51,255 nt of DNA from Alphaproteobacteria bacterium (lineage in GTDB: Bacteria; Pseudomonadota; Alphaproteobacteria; Rs-D84): contig JAFZHX010000006.1 in NCBI GenBank assembly GCA_017554665.1, forward strand, positions 1 through 51,255, given 5' to 3'. The notes under the pieces were generated by a model, which saw only the letters and a program-made list of their open reading frames with translations, had not been told where the DNA came from and made no database searches. Numbering within the stretch: the stretch's first letter is position 1; each line of letters opens with the position of its first letter. Positions 23,939 to 32,973 of the stretch are shown piece after piece. A program made the position numbers and the translations under genes.

Positions 23939-24949
23939 TTATTTTATAAATTCTTGTATTCTGCGCTTATACTTCTTGGCACGACCGTTACAAGGCATAT
24001 CACACACACCATGATTATAAACATCAAGTACAGATTTTTTTGCAGCATCTATATTTTTCTTGTTTGTCAGCCCGCGAACTTTTTGCATCATAATAATTAT
24101 AAAAGGCCATAAAAATTCACGATTAAAGTGCTTAAACTCAGCAGTTGTGGCATTTTGCTTGTACAAATCAAAAGAAGCCTTTAATCCAACACTCAACGAT
24201 TGCAACATAAATAAATCCTTGGCGGAATTTAAAGTCGAAGCACCATTAGGCATATAAAAATACAAAGGCAAATCAAGCATAACTGTCTTTGGACGTGCCA
24301 TTAAAATAGAAACCCACCATGGAAAATCTTCAATAATAATCCCACGAATAAAAGGTCTTTCTTTTACCAGCTCTGCCCTATACAGTGCCAACACAGGATA
24401 ACAATGCCGTCTGATTGGACGCTTTACCCGAAATGTTCTTTTCTTTTCAGTTGCATGAAAAATAACATTTTTTACAAGCTTGGCACGTGCACCCGAATAT
24501 ATTTTGTTTCTTTTTTCTGGCAACACACCTGAAATATCTTCGCCTTGTAATAGTCTTTTTCGCAAAGCATCATGAAATTTAACATCATGATTAAACATCA
24601 CCATATCTGCACTATTTTTTATCGCAGCATTATAAGTCAGTTCCAAAGTCTGATGATGTATAAAATCATCACTATCAAGGAACAAAATAAAATCGCCAGT
24701 CGCTTGTTTAACAGCGATATTTCTTGCCTCTGACTGACCGCCATTTTCTTTATCAATAACTACAAATCGTTTGTCTTTTTTTGCATATTCGTGTGCAATT
24801 TCCGAAGTCTTATCTTTACTTCCGTCATTAACACAAATCGCCTGCCAGTCTGAAAAAGTCTGATTTTGCAAACTATCTAAACAACGTCTTAGATAGTTTT
24901 CAACATTATACATTGGAATAACAATTGAAATTGCTGGCTTTTTTTTCAT
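23939..24949 (-). CDS. Glycosyltransferase family 2
   Basis: GT-A fold transferase of 336 aa. IVIPMYNVENYLRRCLDS, VNDGSKDKTSEIA and the metal-binding DSDDF are clear. I chose the ATG at 24949, six bases from AGGTGA and one base after the upstream stop; a GTG at 24958 is possible. The C-terminal half (VKRPIRRHCYPVLALYRAELV...EDFPWW) resembles that of the next gene, so the two are paralogues. Last gene of a four-gene minus-strand operon. Confidence 0.9.
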   Translation of the reverse strand: MKKKPAISIVIPMYNVENYLRRCLDSLQNQTFSDWQAICVNDGSKDKTSEIAHEYAKKDKRFVVIDKENGGQSEARNIAVKQATGDFILFLDSDDFIHHQTLELTYNAAIKNSADMVMFNHDVKFHDALRKRLLQGEDISGVLPEKRNKIYSGARAKLVKNVIFHATEKKRTFRVKRPIRRHCYPVLALYRAELVKERPFIRGIIIEDFPWWVSILMARPKTVMLDLPLYFYMPNGASTLNSAKDLFMLQSLSVGLKASFDLYKQNATTAEFKHFNREFLWPFIIIMMQKVRGLTNKKNIDAAKKSVLDVYNHGVCDMPCNGRAKKYKRRIQEFIK

Positions 24950-24950
24950 T

Positions 24951-25964
24951 TTATTCACCTATAAATTCAACAATATCCGAACATAACTGCTCGTCCTGTT
25001 TAGACAAAGGCATCGATAATACACCAGTCTTGTATAAATCTGCAAACAATTCTTTTGCCTCTGTTATATCAGACTTATCCAAATATTTAATTTTACTAAA
25101 GGCCTTTTTTATAAAGAACCACTTAAAGTTTTTATTCCACTGTTCCATTTGATATTCTGTCGCCATTTCTTTATATGCCAAATACGCATCTTTGATACCA
25201 GCGCACAAACTTTTCATAATACGCAACTGCTTTGCGCTCAAAACAATTCCGCCAAAGTTAGGTATATAAAAATATAATGGCAACGGCGCAATAGTTACAC
25301 GCGGATTACGCAACATAACCCTGCTCCACCAAGGAAAATCTTCGAACAAAATACCTTTGATAAAAGGAATATCCGCAATCAATTCACGTTTATATAAATT
25401 TTTCCAAACCTGACAATGCTTTATCAACCAATGACGCTTTGGATTAAATTTATTATGAGTGCGTTCCGTAGCATATTCATAAACATCATCAGTTACACGA
25501 GTCTTTATTTTTTCTAGATTGTATTTTTTCTTGATACCGCGTGGAATAACATTATCTGTATCCATACCTAATTTATAACGCACCATCAACCGAGGACGAT
25601 AAATTCTATCATAAGTAAAAGATACAATATCAGAACCATCGCGCTGTGCCAAAGAATACGCAATCTCTAATGTTTGCGGATGGATAAAATCATCACTATC
25701 GATATATAAAATATAATCACCAGTTGCGTATGGCATACCGGCATTTCGTGCATCCGACAATCCACCATTTTCTTTATCTATAACGATAAAGCGACTATCT
25801 TTTTCTGCATATTCACGTGCAATTTCACCAGACTTATCGGGACTTCCATCATTAACACAAATCGCCTGCCAATCTGTAAAACTTTGATTTAACACACTGT
25901 CTAAACATCTGCGCAAATATTTTTCGACTCCATACATTGGAATAATGATTGATATCGCTGGCAT
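24951..25964 (-). CDS. Glycosyltransferase family 2
   Basis: A 337-aa GT-A transferase with IIIPMYGVEKYLRRCLDS, VNDGSPDKSGEIA and DSDDF. The start at 25964 follows AAAGGGG by six bases. It is a close paralogue of the downstream gene, including the WWSRVM/WWVSIL region and LPLYFYIPN, consistent with duplication in place. It should act on a lipid-linked or polymer acceptor at the cytoplasmic face. Confidence 0.9.
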   Translation of the reverse strand: MPAISIIIPMYGVEKYLRRCLDSVLNQSFTDWQAICVNDGSPDKSGEIAREYAEKDSRFIVIDKENGGLSDARNAGMPYATGDYILYIDSDDFIHPQTLEIAYSLAQRDGSDIVSFTYDRIYRPRLMVRYKLGMDTDNVIPRGIKKKYNLEKIKTRVTDDVYEYATERTHNKFNPKRHWLIKHCQVWKNLYKRELIADIPFIKGILFEDFPWWSRVMLRNPRVTIAPLPLYFYIPNFGGIVLSAKQLRIMKSLCAGIKDAYLAYKEMATEYQMEQWNKNFKWFFIKKAFSKIKYLDKSDITEAKELFADLYKTGVLSMPLSKQDEQLCSDIVEFIGE

Positions 25965-25978
25965 ATTAACCCCTTTTA

Positions 25979-26743
25979 TCATCTGAATAAATTTATAATT
26001 TTACGAATGCGCCACAAAAACATAACCTTATGCTTCCGGGCAAACTGCATACGATATTGTTTGCCTATTTTATATTGCATTTTAACCTTGGCATGATGAG
26101 CTGCATCACGCGAATTCAAGGCAGAATCTTCATTAAACATATAGTGATAACTTACATTTGGCACAATTATAATCTGATTAGATTTTTCAATAGCATCTAA
26201 AACAAACAAAGTATCTTCTTGCGCAATCAAACCTGTATCAAATTTTAATTTGTGTTTTTTTATAAAATCTTTCTTGAACAAATAACGCCACACATAAGAA
26301 TCAGTCAAAGCAAAAGTATATCTTAATTTTTCTGCAACAGACTTTAGTTTTTTTGATTTTTTATACACGATTGGTTTTGTGTATTTATTATCACTAACAA
26401 AGCCAGACACAAGCATATCCGCATCTTGAAAAGCTATCATTTTTTCATAATAGTCAGAATCTATAAAATCGTCTGCATCCAAAAAGTGTATATACTTCCC
26501 TGTTGCTTTTTTTATACCGTCATTTCTAGCAGCGGAAACACCTGCGTTTTTTTTATGCACGACAACAAATCTATCATCCTGCTTTGCATACACATCCAAG
26601 ATTGCACCAGAATTATCTGGACTTCCATCATCGATACAAATAGCCTGCCAATCAGTCATTGTTTGACTTAACAAAGAGTCTAAACATCTACGCAGATATT
26701 TTTCACATTTATACACAGGAACAACAACTGATACGACAGGCAT
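25979..26743 (-). CDS. Glycosyltransferase family 2
   Basis: A 254-aa GT-A transferase with VVVPVYKCEKYLRRCLDS, IDDGSPDNSG and the DxD equivalent DADDF. The N-terminal 110 residues resemble the two downstream transferases, but the C-terminal part is shorter and different, so it probably uses another acceptor. GGAGAAG ribosome site. Separated by 11 bases from the upstream gene. Confidence 0.9.
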   Translation of the reverse strand: MPVVSVVVPVYKCEKYLRRCLDSLLSQTMTDWQAICIDDGSPDNSGAILDVYAKQDDRFVVVHKKNAGVSAARNDGIKKATGKYIHFLDADDFIDSDYYEKMIAFQDADMLVSGFVSDNKYTKPIVYKKSKKLKSVAEKLRYTFALTDSYVWRYLFKKDFIKKHKLKFDTGLIAQEDTLFVLDAIEKSNQIIIVPNVSYHYMFNEDSALNSRDAAHHAKVKMQYKIGKQYRMQFARKHKVMFLWRIRKIINLFR

Positions 26744-26754
26744 AACTTCTCCAC

Positions 26755-27651
26755 TTACATTTTTATCATTTCATCTGCAAAAGAACCCTTCTTTGGATTT
26801 TTTGCCTGTTGATAAGTAGTTTTTTGGAAAAAAGAACGACTTGTTACTTCATCAAAAACTTCCTTATCAAATGGTTTATCATGATATTGCCACCACAAAG
26901 CGTGCGTTGGATCTTGAGCAACATGTGGCATTTTTTCAAAATACTTTTTTGCACGTTCGTCATTTGTAACCAAAGTCTTGAACAACAACTGATGCATAAA
27001 GTAATCAAAGTTTGAATTTTCATATTTCCAATATTCAAAAATCATTGCACGCCACGCATCCAACAAATAAGCCCCTTTACGTGCACGAATAAAACAATTC
27101 TGCATAAACGAATATGGACTTCCGATATAATCACCTGTCAAATAAACAAAGAAATCTTCATCTGATATCCATTTTTGAATTTCGCTTGTTGCAAAACCTG
27201 TTGAGTCTAACCAGTAACCACCATGTTGATATAACAACTCTACACGACAAATGTCAGCAAAATGAGCATGCGAAATTTTACCAGCTTTACGCTTTTTCAT
27301 AATATAATCTGGCAAAGTAATATAATCAAAAACAGTTTTTTCATCTAAAACAACCAGCTCCTGTTTACAGTTTCTACGAACACTGCGATAACAAGCCTTG
27401 ACCAATGGAGGCGCTTTATCTTCACCTTGTAACCACAAAGTAAAAATCTTGTCATTTTTATCATTATTTACAACTTCGCGTTCTGGAATAACAGCCGCAG
27501 CATGCAGATATCTTTTAAAATATCTTGGAATAACACGCGAAATAACATCACTACGAACGATGCGTCTATGTTCACGCGAACGCCAAGGCCAATTCAAAAT
27601 ATGTCCGCGTATCATAATATCTGTCATTGCTATAAATCTTGCCAAATTCAT
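26755..27651 (-). CDS. Capsular polysaccharide synthesis protein (Caps_synth / GT32-like)
   Basis: A 298-aa product of the Caps_synth family, related to Och1-type glycosyltransferases. IFTLWLQGEDKAPPLVKAC, the DxD-like motif HGGYWLDSTGF (about 170) and DICRVELLYQHGG are typical. It is the first gene of the minus-strand glycan operon, with AAAAAGGGG six bases before the ATG. It is likely to transfer a sugar in capsule or O-antigen assembly. Confidence 0.85.
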   Translation of the reverse strand: MNLARFIAMTDIMIRGHILNWPWRSREHRRIVRSDVISRVIPRYFKRYLHAAAVIPEREVVNNDKNDKIFTLWLQGEDKAPPLVKACYRSVRRNCKQELVVLDEKTVFDYITLPDYIMKKRKAGKISHAHFADICRVELLYQHGGYWLDSTGFATSEIQKWISDEDFFVYLTGDYIGSPYSFMQNCFIRARKGAYLLDAWRAMIFEYWKYENSNFDYFMHQLLFKTLVTNDERAKKYFEKMPHVAQDPTHALWWQYHDKPFDKEVFDEVTSRSFFQKTTYQQAKNPKKGSFADEMIKM

Positions 27652-27689
27652 ACATAACCCCTTTTTACTTTTTTAGAATTAAACAAAAC

Positions 27690-27712
27690 CCGAACACAAC
27701 ACCTGCGTTCGG
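27690..27712 (-). terminator. Terminator of recA
   Basis: CCGAAC (27690-27695) and GTTCGG (27707-27712) with an 11-base loop; on the minus strand it is followed by TTTTGTTT. Confidence 0.7.
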
Positions 27713-27749
27713 ATTTTAATTAAAATTTATTCATCTACTTCTATCATTT

Positions 27750-28826
27750 TTATTCCTCCGACCCTTCTGTTAAATCTTCATCCACAGGCCCCGTAGTCAT
27801 TTCTTCAGCAATACCAGAGGCGCGTGCCATAATTTTTTCTAACAAAGCATCTTGAACTTCCGGATGGTCTTTCAACCATTGTCTAGCATTTGCTTCACCC
27901 TGCCCCATACGTTCGCTGTTATACGAATAGAAGCTTCCTGCTTTTTCAATCAAGTCGTACTTAACACCCATATCTAAAATTTCACTAATTCTAGAAATAC
28001 CTTCGCCATACATAATTTTGAAATCAACTGTACGGAAAGGTGGTGCAACTTTATTCTTTACGACCTTGACCCTTGTTTCATTTCCGACAATATTTTCTTT
28101 ATCTTTGATTTGACCTGTACGGCGAATATCAAGTCGTACAGAAGCATAGAACTTTAACGCATTACCACCTGATGTTGTTTCAGGATTTCCAAACATAACA
28201 CCTATCTTCATACGAATTTGATTAATAAAGATAAGCAATGTATTACTGCGAGACACAGAACCTGCCAACTTTTTCAAAGACTGACTCATCAATCTAGCAG
28301 TTGTTCCAACGAACGAGTCGCCAATATTTCCTTCCAATTCTGCCTTTGGCACCAATGCAGCCACACTATCGATTACAACAACATCAACCGCCCCAGACTT
28401 AATCAAAGTATCAGCAATTTCCAATGCTTGTTCACCAGAATCAGGCTGAGAGATAATTAAATTAGCAACATCAACACCCAACTTTTTAGCATAACTTGGA
28501 TCCAATGCGTTTTCAGCATCGATATAAGCACAAGTTCCACCCTTTTTCTGTGATTCTGCAACAGCATGCAAAGCCAATGTTGTTTTACCAGAACTTTCAG
28601 GGCCATAAATTTCAACAATTCTTCCTTTTGGATAACCGCCAACACCCAGCGCAATATCCAACCCCAAAGACCCAGAAGAAATAGCTTCAATATTCTGTTG
28701 AGAGCCATCGCCCATTTTCATAATAGCTTCTTTACCGAACTGCTTTTGAATTTGTGCCAACGCAGATTCCAAGGCAGGATTTTTTGCAGCTACACCTGCA
28801 TCTTTACTTGCATCTTTCTTTGCCAT
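27750..28826 (-). CDS. recA: Recombinase RecA
   Basis: Strand-exchange protein and SOS co-protease, 358 aa. Walker [12 protein letters not shown], Walker [11 protein letters not shown], loop L2 ([21 protein letters not shown]) and an acidic C-terminus are present. An AAAAGGGGAAAATT site precedes the start and a consensus promoter lies upstream. In-family length. It is not followed by recX; the next minus gene downstream is the glycan operon. Confidence 0.98.
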   Translation of the reverse strand: MAKKDASKDAGVAAKNPALESALAQIQKQFGKEAIMKMGDGSQQNIEAISSGSLGLDIALGVGGYPKGRIVEIYGPESSGKTTLALHAVAESQKKGGTCAYIDAENALDPSYAKKLGVDVANLIISQPDSGEQALEIADTLIKSGAVDVVVIDSVAALVPKAELEGNIGDSFVGTTARLMSQSLKKLAGSVSRSNTLLIFINQIRMKIGVMFGNPETTSGGNALKFYASVRLDIRRTGQIKDKENIVGNETRVKVVKNKVAPPFRTVDFKIMYGEGISRISEILDMGVKYDLIEKAGSFYSYNSERMGQGEANARQWLKDHPEVQDALLEKIMARASGIAEEMTTGPVDEDLTEGSEE

Positions 28827-28852
28827 AATTTTCCCCTTTTTTTCTTAACAAA

Positions 28853-28881
28853 ATCATACAAAGAACCGCCACAAAAAGCAA
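28853..28881 (-). promoter_or_regulatory. Promoter of recA
   Basis: On the minus strand, TTGCTT (28876-28881), 17-base spacer, TATGAT (28853-28858). GTTC-N7-GATT overlaps it but does not match a full alphaproteobacterial SOS box (GTTC-N7-GTTC). Confidence 0.6.
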
Positions 28882-28890
28882 TAAAAATAG

Positions 28891-30078
28891 TTATTTTTTA
28901 CCTTGCACTAAAATTATCATAACAAACGCACCAACAAATGCGCTAACCGTCCAAACAGCGTTCGTTGTACCAAACAAAGTTATAACCCCTGCCCCCAGCA
29001 TCGGAATAATAACACTAGGCAAATTTACACTGGTTCTAAACACCCCATAAAAACGCGCCTGCTGTGATTTCGGCACATCATCAAAGAACAACAAATCGTG
29101 TACAGGTTCCATAAAAGCACCTGAAATCTGCCACAAAACGAACAAAGAAATCAACGGATAACCTGTAACAAAAGCAGCTATTGCAGCCATAACCGAGAAA
29201 GAACCAAACCCCAACATCAGACAACGTGTTTTACCATATTTTTGCACAGCCCGTCCCATAATTTCACTAAGCACCAAATATGGAATAATCCCCAAAGTCA
29301 AAACCCAACCCAAAGTATCTTTTGAAAATCCATTTTCTATAACCAAGATTGGCACATACAACACACGCAATGCACGCAAAGAATAATACCCAAAATTCAC
29401 AATATAAGCACGCATCATACCAGGCACAGAAAAAAACATAGCAGCGTTTCTATACAAAGCCCTAAAAGTTTTTCTTGGACTAACAGGCTTTACTTGCTTG
29501 TTTTCTTGAACTATTTTAAACAGTTTGAACACAGACCAACCAATCAAGTAAATCACAGCAGACCCAAAGAACGCCGCCCTATTTCCAAAATGATTTGCAA
29601 TCATTACTGCAACCATAGGAGCAAACAAAGCACCCACATTTAACCATAAATGATACCTAGAATTTAAGCGCGCCATCGATATATTCTTGGCAAAATCAGA
29701 CATAAACAAAGGTATCAACACCGTAATCAAAGTAGTCGCAAATCCTGTTGTATAGTCCAAGATAACAAATGTGCGAGGCAATATAGAAAAGCTCATCATC
29801 GCATAGCAAACTGCGACCATCAACATTGCGAAATAAAAAACACGAACCTTAGAAAAAGCACGAAATATTTCATTTGCAAACAATGCGACAATTAAACAAA
29901 ACACAGAATATATAGCAACATAAACACCAACAACCGCACTGCTACGAAAGATTTCTAAGATAACCAAGGAATAAACAGCATTATAAATACCATCTGCAAA
30001 TCCGGTAAACAAGCCTAAATTTGCAAATGAAAATCCGCTTACTTTACTTCCGACTGAAATATATTTCTCTCTTCCCAT
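28891..30078 (-). CDS. MFS transporter, substrate unknown
   Basis: A 395-aa major facilitator protein with about 12 membrane segments and Gly/Phe-rich helices. NLGLFTGFADGIYNAVYSLVILEIFRS opens helix 1, and basic loops (RLNSRYHLW, KYGKTRCLML) mark cytoplasmic sides. No substrate is suggested by the neighbours. TATAAT with TG before it lies nine bases from the ATG and there is no ribosome site, so the mRNA may be nearly leaderless. Confidence 0.85.
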   Translation of the reverse strand: MGREKYISVGSKVSGFSFANLGLFTGFADGIYNAVYSLVILEIFRSSAVVGVYVAIYSVFCLIVALFANEIFRAFSKVRVFYFAMLMVAVCYAMMSFSILPRTFVILDYTTGFATTLITVLIPLFMSDFAKNISMARLNSRYHLWLNVGALFAPMVAVMIANHFGNRAAFFGSAVIYLIGWSVFKLFKIVQENKQVKPVSPRKTFRALYRNAAMFFSVPGMMRAYIVNFGYYSLRALRVLYVPILVIENGFSKDTLGWVLTLGIIPYLVLSEIMGRAVQKYGKTRCLMLGFGSFSVMAAIAAFVTGYPLISLFVLWQISGAFMEPVHDLLFFDDVPKSQQARFYGVFRTSVNLPSVIIPMLGAGVITLFGTTNAVWTVSAFVGAFVMIILVQGKK

Positions 30079-30087
30079 GGTTTATGT

Positions 30088-30096
30088 ATTATATCA
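30088..30096 (-). promoter_or_regulatory. Extended -10 promoter of the MFS gene
   Basis: TGATATAAT on the minus strand, nine bases before the MFS start codon. Confidence 0.55.
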
Positions 30097-30132
30097 TAAA
30101 AAACCGCACAGTGGAAATAAAGATAACAACAT

Positions 30133-30168
30133 AAAAAAACAGGCTGAAACAGTTTTTGTTTCAACCTG
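30133..30168 (-). terminator. Terminator of secB
   Basis: CAGGCTGAAAC (30140-30150) and GTTTCAACCTG (30158-30168) form an 11-position stem with one mismatch; the minus strand continues with seven T. Confidence 0.85.
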
Positions 30169-30189
30169 CGATAAACACACTAAGATTAC

Positions 30190-30618
30190 TTAGTTTTTTG
30201 TCTGTTTCTGTGCATACAAAGCAGCAAAATCTACAGGCTGCATTGCAAATGTTGGGAATCCAGATTCAGAAGTCAAACGTGTAATCAAAGCACGAACTGC
30301 TGGGAACAACAATGTTGGAACATCAATCAACAAAGTGCGTTTCTTTACTTCTTCATCTTTTTCTTCTTCCATTTGGACCAAGCCAGAATATGTAGATTCA
30401 ATCAAGAAAATCGATTTATCGCCATTTTCCAATTTTGAATGAACTTTTGTGATCAAATCAACCATAAACAAGTTGTTTTCTGCGCCTTTGATTTGGATAT
30501 CGATATTGATTTCCAATTTTGCCTGACCGTTGTCATTTTTAAAGAACAATTCTGGTACATTTGGGCTTTCAAAAGAAATGTCTTTCAAGAACTGAGATAT
30601 GATATTAAATTTTGCCAT
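30190..30618 (-). CDS. secB: Export chaperone SecB
   Basis: Tetrameric chaperone that holds preproteins unfolded for SecA. The start at 30618 (142 aa, MAKFNIISQFLKDISFES) follows AAGGAG; the longer frame adds non-family residues. Motifs KDISFESPN and LLFPAVRALI match the family. Divergent from mltA, a neighbourhood also known in other Alphaproteobacteria, where a Tim44-like gene usually sits between them; it is absent here. Confidence 0.94.
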   Translation of the reverse strand: MAKFNIISQFLKDISFESPNVPELFFKNDNGQAKLEINIDIQIKGAENNLFMVDLITKVHSKLENGDKSIFLIESTYSGLVQMEEEKDEEVKKRTLLIDVPTLLFPAVRALITRLTSESGFPTFAMQPVDFAALYAQKQTKN

Positions 30619-30663
30619 TATAATTTCTCCTTGTGATATTTGTGGCGACCTTAATGTCTGGAC

Positions 30664-30711
30664 TTGCGTCCCTGTTTTATGATAATATAGCATTATAAAA
30701 ATATTTTACAA
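30664..30711. promoter_or_regulatory. Divergent mltA / secB promoters with overlapping -10 boxes
   Basis: Rightward: TTGCGT (30664-30669), 16-base spacer, TATAGC (30686-30691), then GGGGGG before the mltA start. Leftward: TTGTAA (30706-30711), 16-base spacer, TATATT (30684-30689). The -10 boxes overlap on opposite strands, so the two promoters could not be opened together. Confidence 0.5.
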
Positions 30712-30730
30712 GTGGGGGGATGTTATAAAA

Positions 30731-31834
30731 ATGTCTTTTTTTTCAAAGTCTTTTATAAAAAGCGGAATAATTTCAATTTTTTGTGGTTTTGTATTAGCAG
30801 GATGTGATTTATCAACACCAACTATATCTGGCAACGATAATTCTGTAATTCCTTCAAACTTAAAAGCCGTATCTTACAGCCAGCTACCAGGTTGGAACGA
30901 TGACGATGTAAGATACGCACTCCAAGCATTTCGTAATTCTTGCAAGGCCAAGATTCAATATGTCGGCCGTGTAATTCCTGACCGTGAATTATTTGCAGAA
31001 AAATGCCGCATGTTACCAAGCGCATCTGCTGACAACGCAACTGTTCGCGCATGGTTTGAATCACACTTTCAACCATATCAGATATTCAACGAAAACGGCA
31101 CAGAAACAGGCACATACACAGGATATTATTCACCAATTATCCCTGCTTGCCGCCAACAAACAACACAATGTAATGAACCTTTGATGGGTATACCAACAGA
31201 CGGACGCAACTACAAAGGTGTACCAAAGAAAGATATCGTCGAAAAGAAAATTGGTCGTGTTTTATATTGGGCAAACATTGTTGATGTTCAAAACCTGCAA
31301 ATCCAAGGCAGTGGAAATCTGCGCCTAGAAGATGGAACAGATGTAAAATTAAACTTTGGTGCTGTGAATGATATGCCATTTAAATCAATTGGCGAAGAAC
31401 TGCGCAACCGTGGCATCCGCCCTGCTGGTGGTTTTTCATCCGAAGCTGTATGGCAACATTTAAAAGCAAACCCTGCGTTGGCCAAAGATGTAATCTACAA
31501 AAATCCAAGATATGTATATTTCTATGAATCAACCCCACCAGATGTGATTGGCAAATTGGGAACACCTTTGTCTAAAATTCGCAGTATTGCAATGGACGAC
31601 AGTTTGTACACACTGGGCTTGCCTGTATACATCAGCACAAACTTGTCAGATGGTCGCGCTTTCCGCAGACTTATGATTGCACAAGACACAGGCAGTGCAA
31701 TACGCGGATTTATCCGTGCAGACATTTTCTTTGGCAAAGGTGAAGAAGCATACAAATTTGCCCAAGGTCAACATGCCCAAGGAAAAATGTTTATCCTGAT
31801 GCCGAAAGAATACACATATGTCAAACCACGATAA
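30731..31834 (+). CDS. mltA: Membrane-bound lytic murein transglycosylase A (MltA)
   Basis: Lipoprotein that cleaves peptidoglycan glycans to 1,6-anhydro products. The lipobox is at FVLAGC (Cys24). The MltA domain has GYYSPIIP, IQGSGNLRLEDG, and the catalytic region DTGSAIRGFIRADIFFG, with the family Asp in RAD. The 367-aa length is normal. It overlaps the DUF721 gene by 17 bases and heads an operon running toward ruvC. Confidence 0.94.
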   Translation: MSFFSKSFIKSGIISIFCGFVLAGCDLSTPTISGNDNSVIPSNLKAVSYSQLPGWNDDDVRYALQAFRNSCKAKIQYVGRVIPDRELFAEKCRMLPSASADNATVRAWFESHFQPYQIFNENGTETGTYTGYYSPIIPACRQQTTQCNEPLMGIPTDGRNYKGVPKKDIVEKKIGRVLYWANIVDVQNLQIQGSGNLRLEDGTDVKLNFGAVNDMPFKSIGEELRNRGIRPAGGFSSEAVWQHLKANPALAKDVIYKNPRYVYFYESTPPDVIGKLGTPLSKIRSIAMDDSLYTLGLPVYISTNLSDGRAFRRLMIAQDTGSAIRGFIRADIFFGKGEEAYKFAQGQHAQGKMFILMPKEYTYVKPR

Positions 31835-32147
31835 AAAAATTAACGAACGCCTTTCTCGCCCGCAAACCATTGCGGGTGCTTTGGGTGGTTTAATAAAAAT
31901 ATTTGGTGTCCGCGCATCCGATGCAGACCTTGCGCAACGTTGGGACGAAGTAATCGGCAAAGACATTTCTTGTATTGCAAAACTTGCTGCCATCAAAAAG
32001 AACAGAGATAACACATTTAACATTGTAATTCGTCCTGCAACTCCGGCATATGCTTTACAACTATCATATCAATCAGAAGAAATCACAAAACGCATAAACA
32101 AATACTTTGGTTATAACGCAGTTGGAAAAATAAGTTTTAGGAAATAA
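31818..32147 (+). CDS. DUF721 family protein (DciA-like)
   Basis: A 109-aa basic protein. The family lies near the DNA-binding replication helicase loader DciA. LAQRWDEVIGKDI and the C-terminal ITKRINKYFGYNAVGKISFRK resemble DUF721/DciA members. The start lies 17 bases inside mltA, and it has no membrane segment. It may deliver DnaB, but this is inference from the family. Confidence 0.75.
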   Translation: MSNHDKKINERLSRPQTIAGALGGLIKIFGVRASDADLAQRWDEVIGKDISCIAKLAAIKKNRDNTFNIVIRPATPAYALQLSYQSEEITKRINKYFGYNAVGKISFRK

Positions 32148-32160
32148 AAAAGGAACAAAC

Positions 32161-32540
32161 ATGGATACAATATTCATAATTTTCACAATCATTGCAATCA
32201 TCATATCTATTATATTATTAAACGGTTTGTATTGCACAACAACTGTACCACAAGAAACGATCACTGTTTCCGACAAAGGCATTGTTGTTAAAAGCCATGG
32301 CGAGAATAACTCTACTATATCTGATTATATGATTTACACAACCAATGGTCAGGCAATCAAGAACACCAACAACATTTGGTTTTGGAAATGGAACAGCGAT
32401 GAAATACAAGGCAAATTAAAAAAAGCAAAAAATACAAAATCAAAACATGGGGTGTTCGCATTCCTATACTAGGATTTTACAAACACATAATTTCCGCAAA
32501 AGAAGTAAAAATAACAAAGCGCAAAGCATCAAGAAAGTAA
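32161..32540 (+). pseudogene. DUF1523-like small membrane protein, frameshifted
   Basis: The frame from 32161 gives 103 aa that end abruptly in HGVFAFLY. Up to about codon 88 the text (one membrane segment at 4-22, then YTTNGQAIKNTNNIWFWKWNS) is normal. Adding one A in the run of six at 32427-32432 gives KKYKIKTWGVRIPILGFYKHIIS, a clear family-like ending that stops at 32540. This points to a one-base deletion, a sequencing error or programmed slippage. The restored product would be about 126 aa. The next gene appears to be a related but different protein. Confidence 0.7.
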
Positions 32541-32544
32541 TCAT

Positions 32545-32973
32545 ATGAAAAAACAAATTCTGTTATTTTTTATTCTATTTTTACCAGTAATCTGGCTAAA
32601 TAGAATTATGGACACCTACCTCCCAAATACGAGCAATGTAAACACAACTGTATGCGTCGTGATATTATATTTCATGTACGTTGCATGCACAATAAAAACA
32701 GAAATTGTAACAATAAAAGAAACTAAAATCACAAAGAAAAAACACAAACATATTAAACAAGTTTACACAACCGATGGTCGATGTTTTGAAGTATGGACTG
32801 GCTTTAACAAAACAACTAGTTACATACATGGCGACATGTACATACACATGTTTTCCAGACTTTCAGACGCAGAATTTAAAAAAATTAAACCAAAACAAAA
32901 ATATGAATTAAAATCATATATGCTGTTGGGCAAAACACGTTTTATTTGGAGTTTAAAAAAAGTAAAAAAATGA
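32545..32973 (+). CDS. Small membrane protein, possibly paralogous to the frameshifted neighbour
   Basis: A 142-aa product with two hydrophobic segments (about 5-20 and 34-50) and a very basic soluble part. VYTTDGRCFEV and KYELKSYMLLGKTRFIW align loosely with the YTTNGQ and KYKIKTWGVRIP region of the preceding broken gene, so both may share ancestry. The function is unknown. Its TGA overlaps the ruvC start (ATGA). Confidence 0.65.
   Translation: MKKQILLFFILFLPVIWLNRIMDTYLPNTSNVNTTVCVVILYFMYVACTIKTEIVTIKETKITKKKHKHIKQVYTTDGRCFEVWTGFNKTTSYIHGDMYIHMFSRLSDAEFKKIKPKQKYELKSYMLLGKTRFIWSLKKVKK

Noticed and set aside
28845..28881. SOS (LexA) box in the recA promoter
   Set aside because: GTTC-N7-GATT is close to but does not match GTTC-N7-GTTC; I could not support it as a LexA site.
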